Shown here piece after piece: positions 6,851-16,696 of a DNA stretch of 57,457 nt. Numbering within the stretch: position 1 is the stretch's first letter; every line of letters begins with the position of its first letter. The notes beneath the pieces are model-generated. The model ran no database searches, was not told the DNA's origin, and saw only the letters and a list, made by a program, of their open reading frames with translations. Source of the stretch: an uncultured Prevotellaceae bacterium (lineage in GTDB: Bacteria > Bacteroidota > Bacteroidia > Bacteroidales > Bacteroidaceae); the NCBI GenBank assembly GCA_902776475.1, contig CACYQD010000019.1:1-57457 (forward strand), given 5' to 3'. Made by a program: the position numbers and the translations under genes.

Positions 6851-8515
6851 TCACACCTGCTCCATTCTCGCCATGCGCTGATACTGCGTGGGAGTAAGGC
6901 CTGTGATTTTTTTGAACGTGCGGATGAAATGACTCCTCGACTTGAACCCCACCTCCTCGGCGATGGCTTCATTGGTTTTGTTGCCATGATTGACGGTATC
7001 GACAAGCCGCTTGCAGACTTCGTTAATCCGCTGCTCGTTGAGCAATGTGTTGAAATTCTTCCCCAGTGTCTCATTGATGACCTGAGACACATATCTCGTA
7101 TTGGAGTTGACCAAGGTGGCCAGTTTGTCGATGGTGAAGTCGTCCTGGCAAAACTCCTCCGGCGTGTGCATCACATGCCTGATCCGGCCTAACAAAATCT
7201 CCTTGCTCTCATCGGTCAGGCTGCTCGACTTGTATCGTCCGGAATCAGACGGCTTTGCTTCCAATTTCTCCATGTATTCCTGATAAATGCGCTCTTCTTC
7301 CTCCTTCGACTTAAGAAGTGCCACATTTTTCTTAAACAAGTCCTTGTTTCTTTCCAATAACTTTCTGTTTTGAAAAACCACAAGGACCAAGAACAACAGG
7401 GTAAGGAGCAAACCCAGACCAATGGCCCATGTCACAATGTCGTGGATTCTCTTCTCCGCAGTAAGATGCTGCAACTGTTTCTCATATTTGTTGGCCTCTT
7501 GGAGAAACTCCATGTCCTTGATCTTGCCATACTCATTGGCATTGTTGATGGAGTCTTTCAACTCCATATAACGGTATTTCGCTGCATGCGCCATGCTGCT
7601 GTCGCCAGATTTCAGATAACAGAGATGCAGGTAGTGATAGGTCGTGATGAGCACATCGAGCGACTGGCTCTCCTGGCATTTCTTCTCACAGATTCGCAGA
7701 TACTTCAGCGCTTCGGCATAATCACCCATCGACATATAAGCCTTGGCAATATAAAGGCAATTGGGCGCCTCACGGTTTTCCTGGAAATCGAGTCCATGAG
7801 ATATTTCGATGGCATTTTTAAAATGGCTGATGGCCTGTGGATACAGTTGTAGATGAAGTGCTTCCATACCGTCGCAGATCCTGGAAACAAACTGGTAATT
7901 GTCGTCTTTCGGGCTGATGGGCAGACGCCTGAAGTCCTCGATGAGCGGAATCGAGTTCTGCAGGCTATCCACATTCCAGTTCAGATCAAGCAGATTGTGG
8001 ACGGTATTGAACACCGAAGACCAGTCCTGGCGCTTTACTCCTATCTTATAAGCCAGGTCCAAATGCTTGCGGGCATTCTTGTAGTCATTATAATAGATGT
8101 ATATGCCGGCGATATTGTTGTGCGTGCGGTAGGCCACGGAGTCATCCGCCGAATCAAGAGCCCTCGTGAAGAGTGAGAAGGCCATTGAGTAGTCATAGCG
8201 CAACATGGCCAGAGCACCAGCATTGTTCAACGCATACTCATAGACCTTGCGCTCTTTGTCGCTCATCTTGTCGTGATAGCGTCCGGTAACCACAGTAAGG
8301 CAAGCCAAGGCCTTGTCGGTCTCGCCATTCTTGAGGTGGGTCATACCTTGTTGGTAAACTTCCTCAATAGGGGTGTTGGCATATTGCTTGTAATACCATT
8401 CCGGATCTTCTGCCTGCGATGCCGCACGTATGGCCAAAGAAGCCAAAAACAGGAACAATAAGACGGAAATGCGTGAGGATATGCTAGTTTTGTGTGCCAA
8501 TTCTTGAATAGTCAC
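6851..8515 (-). CDS. TPR sensor with C-terminal AraC-type regulator
   Basis: A membrane-bound transcription regulator of about 554 aa. There is no ATG near the start; GTG at 8515 is chosen (TTG at 8527 or 8500 are alternatives). An N-terminal signal/membrane segment (VLLFLFLASLAI) is followed by TPR repeats over residues 50-340, a second membrane helix (IGLGLLLTLLFLVLVVF), a coiled coil, and an AraC HTH at the C-terminus (GFKSRSHFIRTFKKITGLTPTQY). This layout, periplasmic TPR plus cytoplasmic AraC, is common in Prevotella and Bacteroides. It is transcribed divergently from three exported-protein genes, its likely targets. Confidence 0.85.
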   Translation of the reverse strand: MTIQELAHKTSISSRISVLLFLFLASLAIRAASQAEDPEWYYKQYANTPIEEVYQQGMTHLKNGETDKALACLTVVTGRYHDKMSDKERKVYEYALNNAGALAMLRYDYSMAFSLFTRALDSADDSVAYRTHNNIAGIYIYYNDYKNARKHLDLAYKIGVKRQDWSSVFNTVHNLLDLNWNVDSLQNSIPLIEDFRRLPISPKDDNYQFVSRICDGMEALHLQLYPQAISHFKNAIEISHGLDFQENREAPNCLYIAKAYMSMGDYAEALKYLRICEKKCQESQSLDVLITTYHYLHLCYLKSGDSSMAHAAKYRYMELKDSINNANEYGKIKDMEFLQEANKYEKQLQHLTAEKRIHDIVTWAIGLGLLLTLLFLVLVVFQNRKLLERNKDLFKKNVALLKSKEEEERIYQEYMEKLEAKPSDSGRYKSSSLTDESKEILLGRIRHVMHTPEEFCQDDFTIDKLATLVNSNTRYVSQVINETLGKNFNTLLNEQRINEVCKRLVDTVNHGNKTNEAIAEEVGFKSRSHFIRTFKKITGLTPTQYQRMARMEQV

Positions 8516-8569
8516 ATTTAAAATCAATATATTTATCCGACTAATAGAGTTATTTTGTTACTTTAGCTG

Positions 8570-8600
8570 CAAAATTAGCACAAATTCGTAAATAATCAAA
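8570..8600 (-). promoter_or_regulatory. Promoter of the TPR/AraC regulator
   Basis: On the minus strand TTTG (plus CAAA, 8597-8600) and TAATTTTG (plus CAAAATTA, 8570-8577) are 19 bp apart, a full consensus promoter. The start codon lies about 55 nt downstream. Confidence 0.65.
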
Positions 8601-8643
8601 GCTAAACGCAAGTTTTTTCATATTAATCTAACACCTCGCTGAG

Positions 8644-10287
8644 ATGGGATACAATCAAAAAGGCTTACCTATTTTCATCGTCATGTTGCTATTGGCCCTA
8701 AAGACAAGTGCTGTACCGGCCACAGGACGTCTTCAAGGTGTCTTCACCACTGATAAGGGAGAGTGTCTGACTGTGTGCCTGCGGGGAGACGAGCATCTGA
8801 GTTACTGGCAATCGGACGATGGGCGTTGTTTCCGTCTCAATGGCTTGAAACAGCTCTGCGAGATCAACGCACAAGAGGTGCAGGCACGGCGCATCAAGAA
8901 GATGGAGCCCCAGCATACGCCAGGTCTGGGTGATTTTAAGCATTATGAGGGAGCTTATAAAGGTATCATCATCCTTGCCGATTTCGCCGACCGGAAGTTT
9001 GCCGAAAACCATGACCAGGAATTATACCACAACGTGGCCAATACGGAGAATTTCACCAACAATATGGGATTCAAGGGCAGCGTGCGCGACTATTTCCTCA
9101 GTCAGAGCCGTGGAAAATTTGACTTTTCTTTTGATGTCGTGGGACCAGTGCAACTGTCGAGAAGTTACAAATACTATGGAGAGGATGCCGGTGATGGTTC
9201 TTCACACAACATCCACGGCGGCGAGATGGTGGCAGAGGCATGCCTGTTGGCAGGCGACTCTATCGACTGGGGACGGTATGACTGGGACGGCGACGGTGAG
9301 GTGGAACAGGTTTTCGTGCTCTTCGCCGGCGAAGGACAGCACAACAGCACCGACCCCTATACCATCTGGCCACATAAGCACAGTCTCCTGATGAGCGACT
9401 ACGGAAAGGCCTTGCAACTGGGCGACTATACCATCGACCAATATGCCTGCAGCAGCGAGATGTTCACATCGACCATCGTATCCGGCATCGGTGTGATGTG
9501 CCATGAGTTCTCCCATTGTTTCGGATTCCCCGAGCACTACGACGCGGCACTCGGTTCCTCAGGTACTTTCGGCATGTACACCTGGGATGTCATGGGCATG
9601 GGCAACTACAACGGCAACGGTTTTGTTCCTGCGGGTTATACCAGTCATGAACGCATGGTACTGGGATGGCTCGACCCGATCGAACTCTGCGACGAAGAAG
9701 TGCAGGTTGAAGGCATGAAGCCCCTCTCTGACGGAGGAGAAGCCTATATCATCTACAATGACGCCAACCCCAACGAGTACTACCTGTTGGAAAACCGCCA
9801 ACAAGTGGGATGGGACGAATGCCTGCCCGGACGGGGACTGCTCATCCTCCATGTCGATTTCGACAAGGAAATCTGGGCAGCCAACGGCGTCAATGTCATC
9901 CAGACATACGGTGCGTTTCAGAACGACCATCAACGGATGACCATCTTCCATGCCGACAACGACGACGGCAAAACCGATTTCTCGTTGCAGCGTGACCCCT
10001 ACCCCTACAGCAAGCGTGATTCCCTTACCGATAAATCCTTCCCTGCCGCCATACTCTACACCCCCAACCTCGCAGGCCGCAAATACATGGGCAAGCCCAT
10101 CACGCAGATCAAGCGCAATGCCGACCTCACAGTCAGTTTCCATTTTGGAGACACCGCCAACGGCATCATCTCGGTAACAGAAGGCATGAGGAGCAACCGC
10201 ACGAAAATCTACCATATCGCAGGCAAGGATGTATGGGTGGTCGATGACCCCACGAAGAACTATCCGAGCACCAAATATATCGAATAA
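8644..10287 (+). CDS. M6-family secreted metalloprotease
   Basis: A 547-aa exported zinc protease of the immune-inhibitor-A type. A signal peptide (IFIVMLLLALKTSAVPA) precedes the peptidase domain. The zinc-binding motif is CHEFSHCFGFPEHYD near residue 285 (HExxH with a further His/Asp), and a downstream WDVMGMGNYNG supplies the family Met-turn region. GDYTIDQY and other parts of the domain fit M6. It starts a co-directional run with the 1117-aa and Omp28-like genes (33 and 8 nt gaps). The C-terminus has a short remnant of the type IX-like tail. It probably degrades host or dietary protein outside the cell. Confidence 0.85.
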   Translation: MGYNQKGLPIFIVMLLLALKTSAVPATGRLQGVFTTDKGECLTVCLRGDEHLSYWQSDDGRCFRLNGLKQLCEINAQEVQARRIKKMEPQHTPGLGDFKHYEGAYKGIIILADFADRKFAENHDQELYHNVANTENFTNNMGFKGSVRDYFLSQSRGKFDFSFDVVGPVQLSRSYKYYGEDAGDGSSHNIHGGEMVAEACLLAGDSIDWGRYDWDGDGEVEQVFVLFAGEGQHNSTDPYTIWPHKHSLLMSDYGKALQLGDYTIDQYACSSEMFTSTIVSGIGVMCHEFSHCFGFPEHYDAALGSSGTFGMYTWDVMGMGNYNGNGFVPAGYTSHERMVLGWLDPIELCDEEVQVEGMKPLSDGGEAYIIYNDANPNEYYLLENRQQVGWDECLPGRGLLILHVDFDKEIWAANGVNVIQTYGAFQNDHQRMTIFHADNDDGKTDFSLQRDPYPYSKRDSLTDKSFPAAILYTPNLAGRKYMGKPITQIKRNADLTVSFHFGDTANGIISVTEGMRSNRTKIYHIAGKDVWVVDDPTKNYPSTKYIE

Positions 10288-10320
10288 ACATACTATCTTA
10301 TTTATTAACTTAATCCTTTC

Positions 10321-13300
10321 ATGCTTATGAAAAAACTTCTATGCTTAGTCGGGGCACTCATCGCCGTCCTTATGGTCAATGCCCAGAAGGCCGACGACTC
10401 ACGCCCTGTATCGACTAACCATCCCTACAGCTACATCAATCAGGAAGACCTGGTGAAGCTGGAGAAGATGGTTCCCGAGAACGCCCGGAAAGCACAACCG
10501 AAAGCCCCCAGACGCCAACTGGCACGCGCTGGAGAAGACGTGGACACGGTGGATTACTTCGTGGCGTTGCAGAGCACGATGCGCAATTACCGCTTTGAGC
10601 CCAACGGAGGTGACATCCTCACCCATGATGCCGGGATAGCACGCGAGGGAAACAAAGTGACCTTCCACAACCTCTTTGGTCTCTATAATCCGACCGACTA
10701 TTCCCCTACCACTGAATACGATTTCACTGGTACGTACGATGAGGCAACAAAGACCATCACCGTGCCGACATCCACCGTTTTCAGCAAAGCGACCATAGTG
10801 GCCAGCATCTCCAACTACTATATTGGTACGCTCGTCTGCGGTCAGATTGATGACTCCGGCACACTTTATCCAGAAGACAACCTCATCTTCCACGTGGAGG
10901 GTGATTTCGAGAAATTCACCTGCGACCAGTCGATCGGCATCACATACACCATGCCTGACGGAAGCGCATCCTACGGACTCTACAAGTCATACCGCCGCAT
11001 TGTCACCTGCTTACCGAAGGAGACTGGCGACCTCATCACTTTCAACGAATCCCTCGACTTGGGACGCACGTTCCCCAATGTGGATGCAGTGAAAGACTCC
11101 ATCGCCATCATCAACATTGGAAAGGGTGACGTGGAGTATATCGTCGATGTGGAGAGCGATCCTGAGGGCTACATCCTCAGTCCCTCTGTGGGCGTGCTCA
11201 GCGGCAAGTCATTTGCCTACGTCACTTTCGAATTGGCCGGTCCTGAACCCGTTGAGGAAATCGAGGCCAATGCCATCATCAACTATGATACCGGCGACAG
11301 CGAAGGCAATCTGATTATCTCGCTCACTGGTGGCATTGATCCGCTGCCCGACTATTCAGCCATTGTGAAGAATGGCGAGTTTACTTTCAACACCTCTACG
11401 GATTATCCGTTTAAGATGGTGGAATTCAACAATGCTCCAGCAGCACAGTCGGGAGTGAATGGCGAGGCAGCCATCTCCGACCTCTATGTGAAATTCACCG
11501 TGCCAGAGGGCAAGAAGGGTGTCTTCAGTTTCGAAGGCTATCACAAGAACGACCCGTCGTTCCGTTATTCATGGGGTGTCCTCTCGGGCTACTTCGTGGA
11601 CAGCGAAGCACCTGCATTCTCTACCAGCAATGAGGGACCGATGAACGGAACCCTGGAGTTGGCTCCCGGTGAGCACTTCGTACGCTTCCAGCATCAGAAC
11701 ATGTATGCCTCGGGGATCCTGGAGAATGGTCTCTATCTCATCAGCCTCAACCTCGAATACGAAGATCTGCCTGCCGACGGTGCAGAGCTGAAGACCCAAA
11801 CGATTGACTTTGGCAACTTCATCGTGGAGGAAGGTTACAATGTCAGCGGCACACAGAATATCCTCATCCAAAACCGTGGCGCCAACCCGCTCACCATCGT
11901 GAGCATTGAATCCGACAACGATGAGTTCAAACCCGATGCCGGTGATGTCCAGCCCGCCACGTCGCTCACCGACCTGATTATTCCTATCAATTTCACCTCT
12001 TCTGTAGCAGGCGACAAGGCCGGCAACATCACCATCAACACCTCTGCCGGCACCTTCACGGTTCCTGTGAAAGCCAGAGTGCTCGAAATGCCCGACTTCA
12101 GCAAGATCATCGTTGAGGGACTCGAGTACATGGAAGTCACCACCAGTCCCTCTGCTCCGTTTATCGTCGAGAACGGTGTGGCATACAATGCCAACTGGGC
12201 CGACGGAGACCTCGTGCCCACCACGTCGGAACTGCGCCTCACGTTCAACATTCCTGAGGGCAAGATTGCATATCTCTCCTGGGAAGGACGCGCATGGGGT
12301 AACCCACTGCCCGAAGATCTCAGCGACATTTCCTACTGGTACAAGGACCATGCCCAGTTTGAATTCCAGAACGGCAACAACATGGGACAACTCCTGTTCC
12401 ATGGTTACGATATTGATGCCAGTTCCGAGGCCTTCGCCACTTACAGTGATGGTTATTGGGAGCAGTTCCTCACCTTTATCCCACAAGCAAACCAATGGTC
12501 GCAGGACTACTTCGCATTCCAATTCGTGCAGGATGGTGACTCCGTAACCACCGACAAAAACCGTTTTGAAATCAAAAACATCCGCCTGCATGTGGCTGAT
12601 TTCGAAGAGCACGCCGTGGAACTCGCCACCGAAGGAACCGTGGCATTCGAGCCCACTTATGTGAGCGAGGGACGCACCGTCACCACTACGGTTCAACTGC
12701 TGAACACCGGCAGCGCGCCACTCAGCGTGGAATCTATCCGTCCTGAGAAAGAAGGCGACCCATTCTCCGGCATCGTACCTGAGGGATACTACAACAGCGC
12801 CCAATACGGCCAGACCTTGAACGTCACGCTGACATTCACGCCTACCGTAGCTTCTGATGAGGAGAAAGAATATACCGGCAATGTCATCATCTCAACCACA
12901 GGCGGCGAGGTGGTCGTGCCAGTCGTAGCTACGACGAAAGCCCAGAAGGGCATCATCTATCCCGGCGACTTCGAGGATGACGCAGTAGGATGGACGGTAT
13001 TTGACAGAGACGGTGATGGCATCACCTGGAGACTTGGATGGAACTTCTGGGGTGAGCGTCCGGAATACGTGCGCAGTGGCATCCAGTGCTTAGGTTCTGC
13101 TTCCTCAAGCGACAACGACATTCCTTACACTCCCGACAACTGGGCTTTCTCACCAGCCATGTCCATACCGGCTGACGGTGGAAAACTGGACTTCTTCATC
13201 AGTGCCTTCCATCCCAACAGGTTTGCCGAGCACTACAGCTTCTATATCGTGGACAACATCGACTGTCTCAGTCAGGGCAATGTGGACTATATCCTCAACA

Positions 13301-13674
13301 ATTTCCAGCCCCTCATCGAAGAGACCATCGACACCCCGTCCGGATACAACAGCAGCTACACCAAGGTAGAAGGCTGGCTTGAGAAGACCATTGACCTCAA
13401 CAGCTATGCCGGGAAGACCATCTATCTAGTGTTCCGTCACCATGACTGCACGGGTCAGTATGTGCTCCGCCTCGATGACCTGTTTGTGCTGACCAACGAG
13501 AAGTACAACGAACTGGGCATCAGTTCTGCATTGGGCAGCGGCAAGAATGTCATCAGTCGTGAATACTACACCATCGACGGCATGCGCACAGCGACTCCGG
13601 CGAAGGGTATCAGCGTGATACGCGAAGGTATGGAAGACGGTTCTGTGAAAGTACAGAAAGTCATCATCAAGTAA
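10321..13674 (+). CDS. Large secreted choice-of-anchor domain protein
   Basis: An 1117-aa exported protein (an equally good start is the ATG at 10327, MKKLLCLVGALIAVLMVNAQ, a clear signal peptide). The middle consists of repeated Ig-like/HYDIN-like blocks (for example IDFGNFIVEEG and VAFEPTYVSEG segments, each ending in TAGNITINT-type strands). A cleaved-adhesin/choice-of-anchor J domain follows around residues 880-1050 (GDFEDDAVGWTVFDRDGDG and a DDLFVL end). The C-terminus (YYTIDGMRTATPAKGISVI...KVIIK) looks like a type IX secretion tail. It is probably surface-attached or released, binding protein or glycan. It is the second gene of the M6-protease operon. Confidence 0.75.
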   Translation: MLMKKLLCLVGALIAVLMVNAQKADDSRPVSTNHPYSYINQEDLVKLEKMVPENARKAQPKAPRRQLARAGEDVDTVDYFVALQSTMRNYRFEPNGGDILTHDAGIAREGNKVTFHNLFGLYNPTDYSPTTEYDFTGTYDEATKTITVPTSTVFSKATIVASISNYYIGTLVCGQIDDSGTLYPEDNLIFHVEGDFEKFTCDQSIGITYTMPDGSASYGLYKSYRRIVTCLPKETGDLITFNESLDLGRTFPNVDAVKDSIAIINIGKGDVEYIVDVESDPEGYILSPSVGVLSGKSFAYVTFELAGPEPVEEIEANAIINYDTGDSEGNLIISLTGGIDPLPDYSAIVKNGEFTFNTSTDYPFKMVEFNNAPAAQSGVNGEAAISDLYVKFTVPEGKKGVFSFEGYHKNDPSFRYSWGVLSGYFVDSEAPAFSTSNEGPMNGTLELAPGEHFVRFQHQNMYASGILENGLYLISLNLEYEDLPADGAELKTQTIDFGNFIVEEGYNVSGTQNILIQNRGANPLTIVSIESDNDEFKPDAGDVQPATSLTDLIIPINFTSSVAGDKAGNITINTSAGTFTVPVKARVLEMPDFSKIIVEGLEYMEVTTSPSAPFIVENGVAYNANWADGDLVPTTSELRLTFNIPEGKIAYLSWEGRAWGNPLPEDLSDISYWYKDHAQFEFQNGNNMGQLLFHGYDIDASSEAFATYSDGYWEQFLTFIPQANQWSQDYFAFQFVQDGDSVTTDKNRFEIKNIRLHVADFEEHAVELATEGTVAFEPTYVSEGRTVTTTVQLLNTGSAPLSVESIRPEKEGDPFSGIVPEGYYNSAQYGQTLNVTLTFTPTVASDEEKEYTGNVIISTTGGEVVVPVVATTKAQKGIIYPGDFEDDAVGWTVFDRDGDGITWRLGWNFWGERPEYVRSGIQCLGSASSSDNDIPYTPDNWAFSPAMSIPADGGKLDFFISAFHPNRFAEHYSFYIVDNIDCLSQGNVDYILNNFQPLIEETIDTPSGYNSSYTKVEGWLEKTIDLNSYAGKTIYLVFRHHDCTGQYVLRLDDLFVLTNEKYNELGISSALGSGKNVISREYYTIDGMRTATPAKGISVIREGMEDGSVKVQKVIIK

Positions 13675-13682
13675 AACGAGAA

Positions 13683-15434
13683 ATGAGAAAATACTTGTTT
13701 CTGCTTCTGACATTGCTCGCCGTTTCCACGGCGGGCAATGCTCAGATTTCTTACCTGAATATCGGATATTGCGATGGGCGCGTCAGCAAGACGGTGCATA
13801 AGGAATTCTGCTCATCGGAGAAGGACATCTGGGTGAACGGTGCCATCTGGCTTCCTGCCAGCGACATCAATGTGTGCGCAGGCAACGAACTCAGGACCAT
13901 CCGAGCCGGACTGGCACAGAAAATCAGCATCGACACCATGTGTGTGTGGGTGCGCGAGACTCTTGACGGTCCTAATCTCGCGGAAGGAGGAATGGGCAAA
14001 GCAGACATCCAAAAAGGATGGAATGAAATACAGCTCAATACCCCCATGCCTCTTGACGGGACCAACACAACCGGAATTTTCATCGGATATTCCTACCACC
14101 AGTCTTCGGTCAATCAGGGACTGTCGGTATTTCTTACTCCCACGCCTCATGCGCTCTACCTCAAGCATGGCGACGGTGAGTGGGTCGACCGCTCTGACGA
14201 AGGACTGCTCTGTGTGGAGGGATTGGTGTATGGCGACAACCTCCCCAAACTCAACCTGCGCCTTGCCTCCATCGACGCTCCAGAATACTTCATTCTTGAA
14301 AGAGGGAAGATGACGGTGTCGGGCATCGTGAAGAATCTTGGCGTAGAGACCGTGACAGGTTTTGATGTGGAAGCGAAGATTGAGGGCATCGACGAGGTAT
14401 ATACAGCCCACGTCGATTCCGTCGTAGCCTTCCAAGATGTGAAGGAATTCGCCTTCACCATCGCCCCAGCCATCAAGGAATTAGGTGCGGGACGCCTGAC
14501 TGTCACCATCAGCCGGCTCAATGAGGGCGAGGACCTCAACATGGTGGACAATGTGGCCACGGATGAATTTGAAACCGTAGAGCACGACTACACCCGCATG
14601 GTGTTTGTCGAGGAGTTCACCACCGAACAGTGTGTCAACTGTCCGAGAGTGGCTGGATATATGCACGAGATGCTCGAAGACCCGGCCTACAAAGACGTGG
14701 TGCTTGCGGCTTGCCACCATAATGGATATTACACCGACTGGCTCACTGTCCCATGCTCATCGAGTTATCTATGGTACTACAATGAAGGCGGTTCCACCTA
14801 TGCCCCTGCCGTCATGGTTGACAGATACACGACCGGCCGCACACCTGTCTTCAATCCCAGTTCGCTGGCCCAGTTGGAGTCTGTGGTCGATTCCCGCCTT
14901 GCCCGTCCGGCACTGGTTTCGCTGAAAATCACGGCCGACATCGATGAAGATCAGAGCAAAGTGAAGATACATGTGAACGGCAACCGTGCGAAGGAGAACT
15001 TCACAGTGAATCCCGCCCGCATCACGGTCTTCCTGGTTGAGAACAACATCAAGCATCATAATCAGTCAGGTGCTACCGGGGACTTCATCCACCAGCATGT
15101 GGTTCGCAAAGTGAACAGCGACTGGGGTGAGGTTATCGAATGGAATGGCAATGACTACGACTACGAGTGCTCGCTCGACCTCAGGGGAGATTATGTGCGT
15201 GAAAACCTGCAGATCATCGCCATGATCTATGATTTTGATGAACAAGACGCCTCAAAAAGTGAGGTGGCCAATGCCAACACCCTGCATTATGCCGACTTCA
15301 CGCAAACAGGCATCTCCGACATCGTGACCGAAACACCTGCCGACATGAGCATATATGACCTCAGTGGGCGCCGTGTGGAGAACCCAAAGAAAGGTGTGTA
15401 TATCGTCAACGGACAGAAAAAAGTATTGAAATAA
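13683..15434 (+). CDS. Omp28-related secreted protein
   Basis: A 583-aa exported protein with a signal peptide (MRKYLFLLLTLLAVSTAGNAQ). The Omp28-like domain begins near residue 300 with VEEFTTEQCVNCPRV, a CxxC thioredoxin-like motif, followed by AACHHNGYYTDW. The C-terminus (IYDLSGRRVENPKKGVYIV...KKVLK) is a good type IX sorting-type tail. The first 200 residues form beta-rich domains without a recognised name. It begins 8 nt after the 1117-aa gene, so it is surely in the same operon. A surface redox or adhesion role is inferred from the family; no activity is established. Confidence 0.75.
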   Translation: MRKYLFLLLTLLAVSTAGNAQISYLNIGYCDGRVSKTVHKEFCSSEKDIWVNGAIWLPASDINVCAGNELRTIRAGLAQKISIDTMCVWVRETLDGPNLAEGGMGKADIQKGWNEIQLNTPMPLDGTNTTGIFIGYSYHQSSVNQGLSVFLTPTPHALYLKHGDGEWVDRSDEGLLCVEGLVYGDNLPKLNLRLASIDAPEYFILERGKMTVSGIVKNLGVETVTGFDVEAKIEGIDEVYTAHVDSVVAFQDVKEFAFTIAPAIKELGAGRLTVTISRLNEGEDLNMVDNVATDEFETVEHDYTRMVFVEEFTTEQCVNCPRVAGYMHEMLEDPAYKDVVLAACHHNGYYTDWLTVPCSSSYLWYYNEGGSTYAPAVMVDRYTTGRTPVFNPSSLAQLESVVDSRLARPALVSLKITADIDEDQSKVKIHVNGNRAKENFTVNPARITVFLVENNIKHHNQSGATGDFIHQHVVRKVNSDWGEVIEWNGNDYDYECSLDLRGDYVRENLQIIAMIYDFDEQDASKSEVANANTLHYADFTQTGISDIVTETPADMSIYDLSGRRVENPKKGVYIVNGQKKVLK

Positions 15435-15469
15435 GTAAATTATAGGAAGGGTGAGAGAGGGATGGGTAT

Positions 15470-16144
15470 TTATCCGATGATTCTGAGGATTTGCTTGTCG
15501 CTGGCTTGGGGGAGCAGGGTCCTGAAATGAGCCAGCAGGCGGTCTCTGGATTCTTCGGGCGAGCGCTCGCACTTGCAGGACTCCACGCCCAGCAGAGCCT
15601 CGGGGGTGGTGAGCAGCGACCAACCCCAACCGTATTTGTGGCCGTTTTTGTCGAGGGGATAGACGAAATCCTCGGTGACAATATGGCATCCCATCTGCAG
15701 ACGGGTGATATAGCCATCAAATTTCCCACGCATCTTCGGACCCGTGAAAGCACAGGCCGCACGGAGTTCCCTCGTGATCATGCTGCCGTTCTCGCGAAGC
15801 GTCATGAGAATGGCTTCTTCTATCGACCCCTCCCCCGGGACGGGGTGCTTGCTGCGGCGGTAATTGTAGAAATCAGGCCACCAGTCACGACTGACAAAAC
15901 CAGCTTTCTTGTCGAAGAACTTACCATACACGCACTGTCCGTCGGTCACAATCTCGCCTTTCCATTTCCACAAGGGCCAGTCCCAACCACCATCAGGCAA
16001 CAGCACATAGCGGCATTCGTCGCTCACCGCCTCCTCGGCAGAGAAGCCACGAATGCCGCTTGAAAGCAAGGGCAAAAACCCGATCTGATGGATCAACTCC
16101 GTCAGTTGAGCACAGCTATAGATCTCTTTGTTAGTTATTTTCAT
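15470..16144 (-). CDS. AlkZ-related winged-helix protein
   Basis: A 224-aa soluble protein. It has tryptophan-rich strands (GGWDWPLWKWKGEIV), a winged-helix-like middle (EEAILMTLRENGSMITRELRAA) and a conserved GWGWSLLTTPEALLG near the C-terminus. These match proteins annotated as AlkZ-related in Bacteroidales and Clostridia, which share the HTH_42 scaffold of the DNA glycosylase AlkZ/YcaQ but are shorter. Glycosylase activity is not established for this short group. It converges with the Omp28-like gene 35 nt away; no terminator is visible in the gap. Confidence 0.55.
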   Translation of the reverse strand: MKITNKEIYSCAQLTELIHQIGFLPLLSSGIRGFSAEEAVSDECRYVLLPDGGWDWPLWKWKGEIVTDGQCVYGKFFDKKAGFVSRDWWPDFYNYRRSKHPVPGEGSIEEAILMTLRENGSMITRELRAACAFTGPKMRGKFDGYITRLQMGCHIVTEDFVYPLDKNGHKYGWGWSLLTTPEALLGVESCKCERSPEESRDRLLAHFRTLLPQASDKQILRIIG

Positions 16145-16234
16145 GATTTTCCGAACACATTCCGCCTAGGTCCATCTTGCACTTTTACAACGGCGATAAA
16201 TCCTAAACCTACTATCACCGTTGTCTTCCTCTTA

Positions 16235-16543
16235 TTACACCTCCTCGAATTCAAATAAATTGATGAATCCCGTCAATTTGAACACGGTTTTGATGTCATC
16301 ATTCATATTGCGCATGATGACTTTGCTTCCTCCGGCCTTGGCGCCCTTGAGGATGCTGATGAGGATGCGCAGTCCGCTGGATGCGATATACTCCAGGTTG
16401 GTGCAGTCGATGATGACGTCTCGGCCGTTGGTGGCATAAAGAGGCTGCAGGGTTTTCTCCACCTCCACTGCGGCTGCGGAATCGAGTTCGCCCTCCAACG
16501 TGGCCAGATACTTGTCTTCAAATTCTTGAATAGTAGTTTTCAT
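16235..16543 (-). CDS. STAS-domain anti-anti-sigma factor
   Basis: A 102-aa single-domain STAS protein of the SpoIIAA/RsbV type. The conserved loop NLEYIASSGLRILI carries the serine that is phosphorylated by the cognate kinase. It lies 153 nt downstream of the SpoIIE/kinase gene on the same strand, separated by an octamer-repeat element, and is the natural partner: the kinase domain phosphorylates it and the PP2C domain dephosphorylates it. The output sigma factor or other target is not evident. The length is normal for the family. Confidence 0.85.
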   Translation of the reverse strand: MKTTIQEFEDKYLATLEGELDSAAAVEVEKTLQPLYATNGRDVIIDCTNLEYIASSGLRILISILKGAKAGGSKVIMRNMNDDIKTVFKLTGFINLFEFEEV

Positions 16544-16585
16544 TGTCTTATATTTTTTGTTGATTGATATGCGCAGGTTTCGTTT

Positions 16586-16690
16586 TTGCTCAACTTTTTG
16601 GGAGTTTGGGAGCTTTTACTCAACTTCTTGGGAGTTTAGGAGTTTAGAAGTTTGGGAGTTTGGACAATAGTTCGATTGAGCGAGAGGAGG
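16586..16690. repeat. Octamer-repeat element, copy 1
   Basis: Tandem 8-bp units of the type GGAGTTTA/GGAGTTTG, preceded by TTTTGCTCAACTTTTT and followed by GGACAATAGTTCGATTGAGC and GAGAGGAG. It lies between the STAS and SpoIIE genes. The right end is nearly identical to copy 3 at 25083-25160. Confidence 0.75.
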
Positions 16691-16696
16691 GAAAAA

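Noticed and set aside
11569-12804. 411-aa minus-strand ORF inside the 1117-aa gene
   Set aside because: It is fully antisense to a protein with a signal peptide, repeated domains and a C-terminal tail, and has no recognisable motif. It is a composition shadow.
16145-16234. Terminator from the ACAACGG/CCGTTGT inverted repeat (16187-16228)
   Set aside because: The arms are separated by about 28 nt and no T-run follows on the relevant strand, so it was not called.
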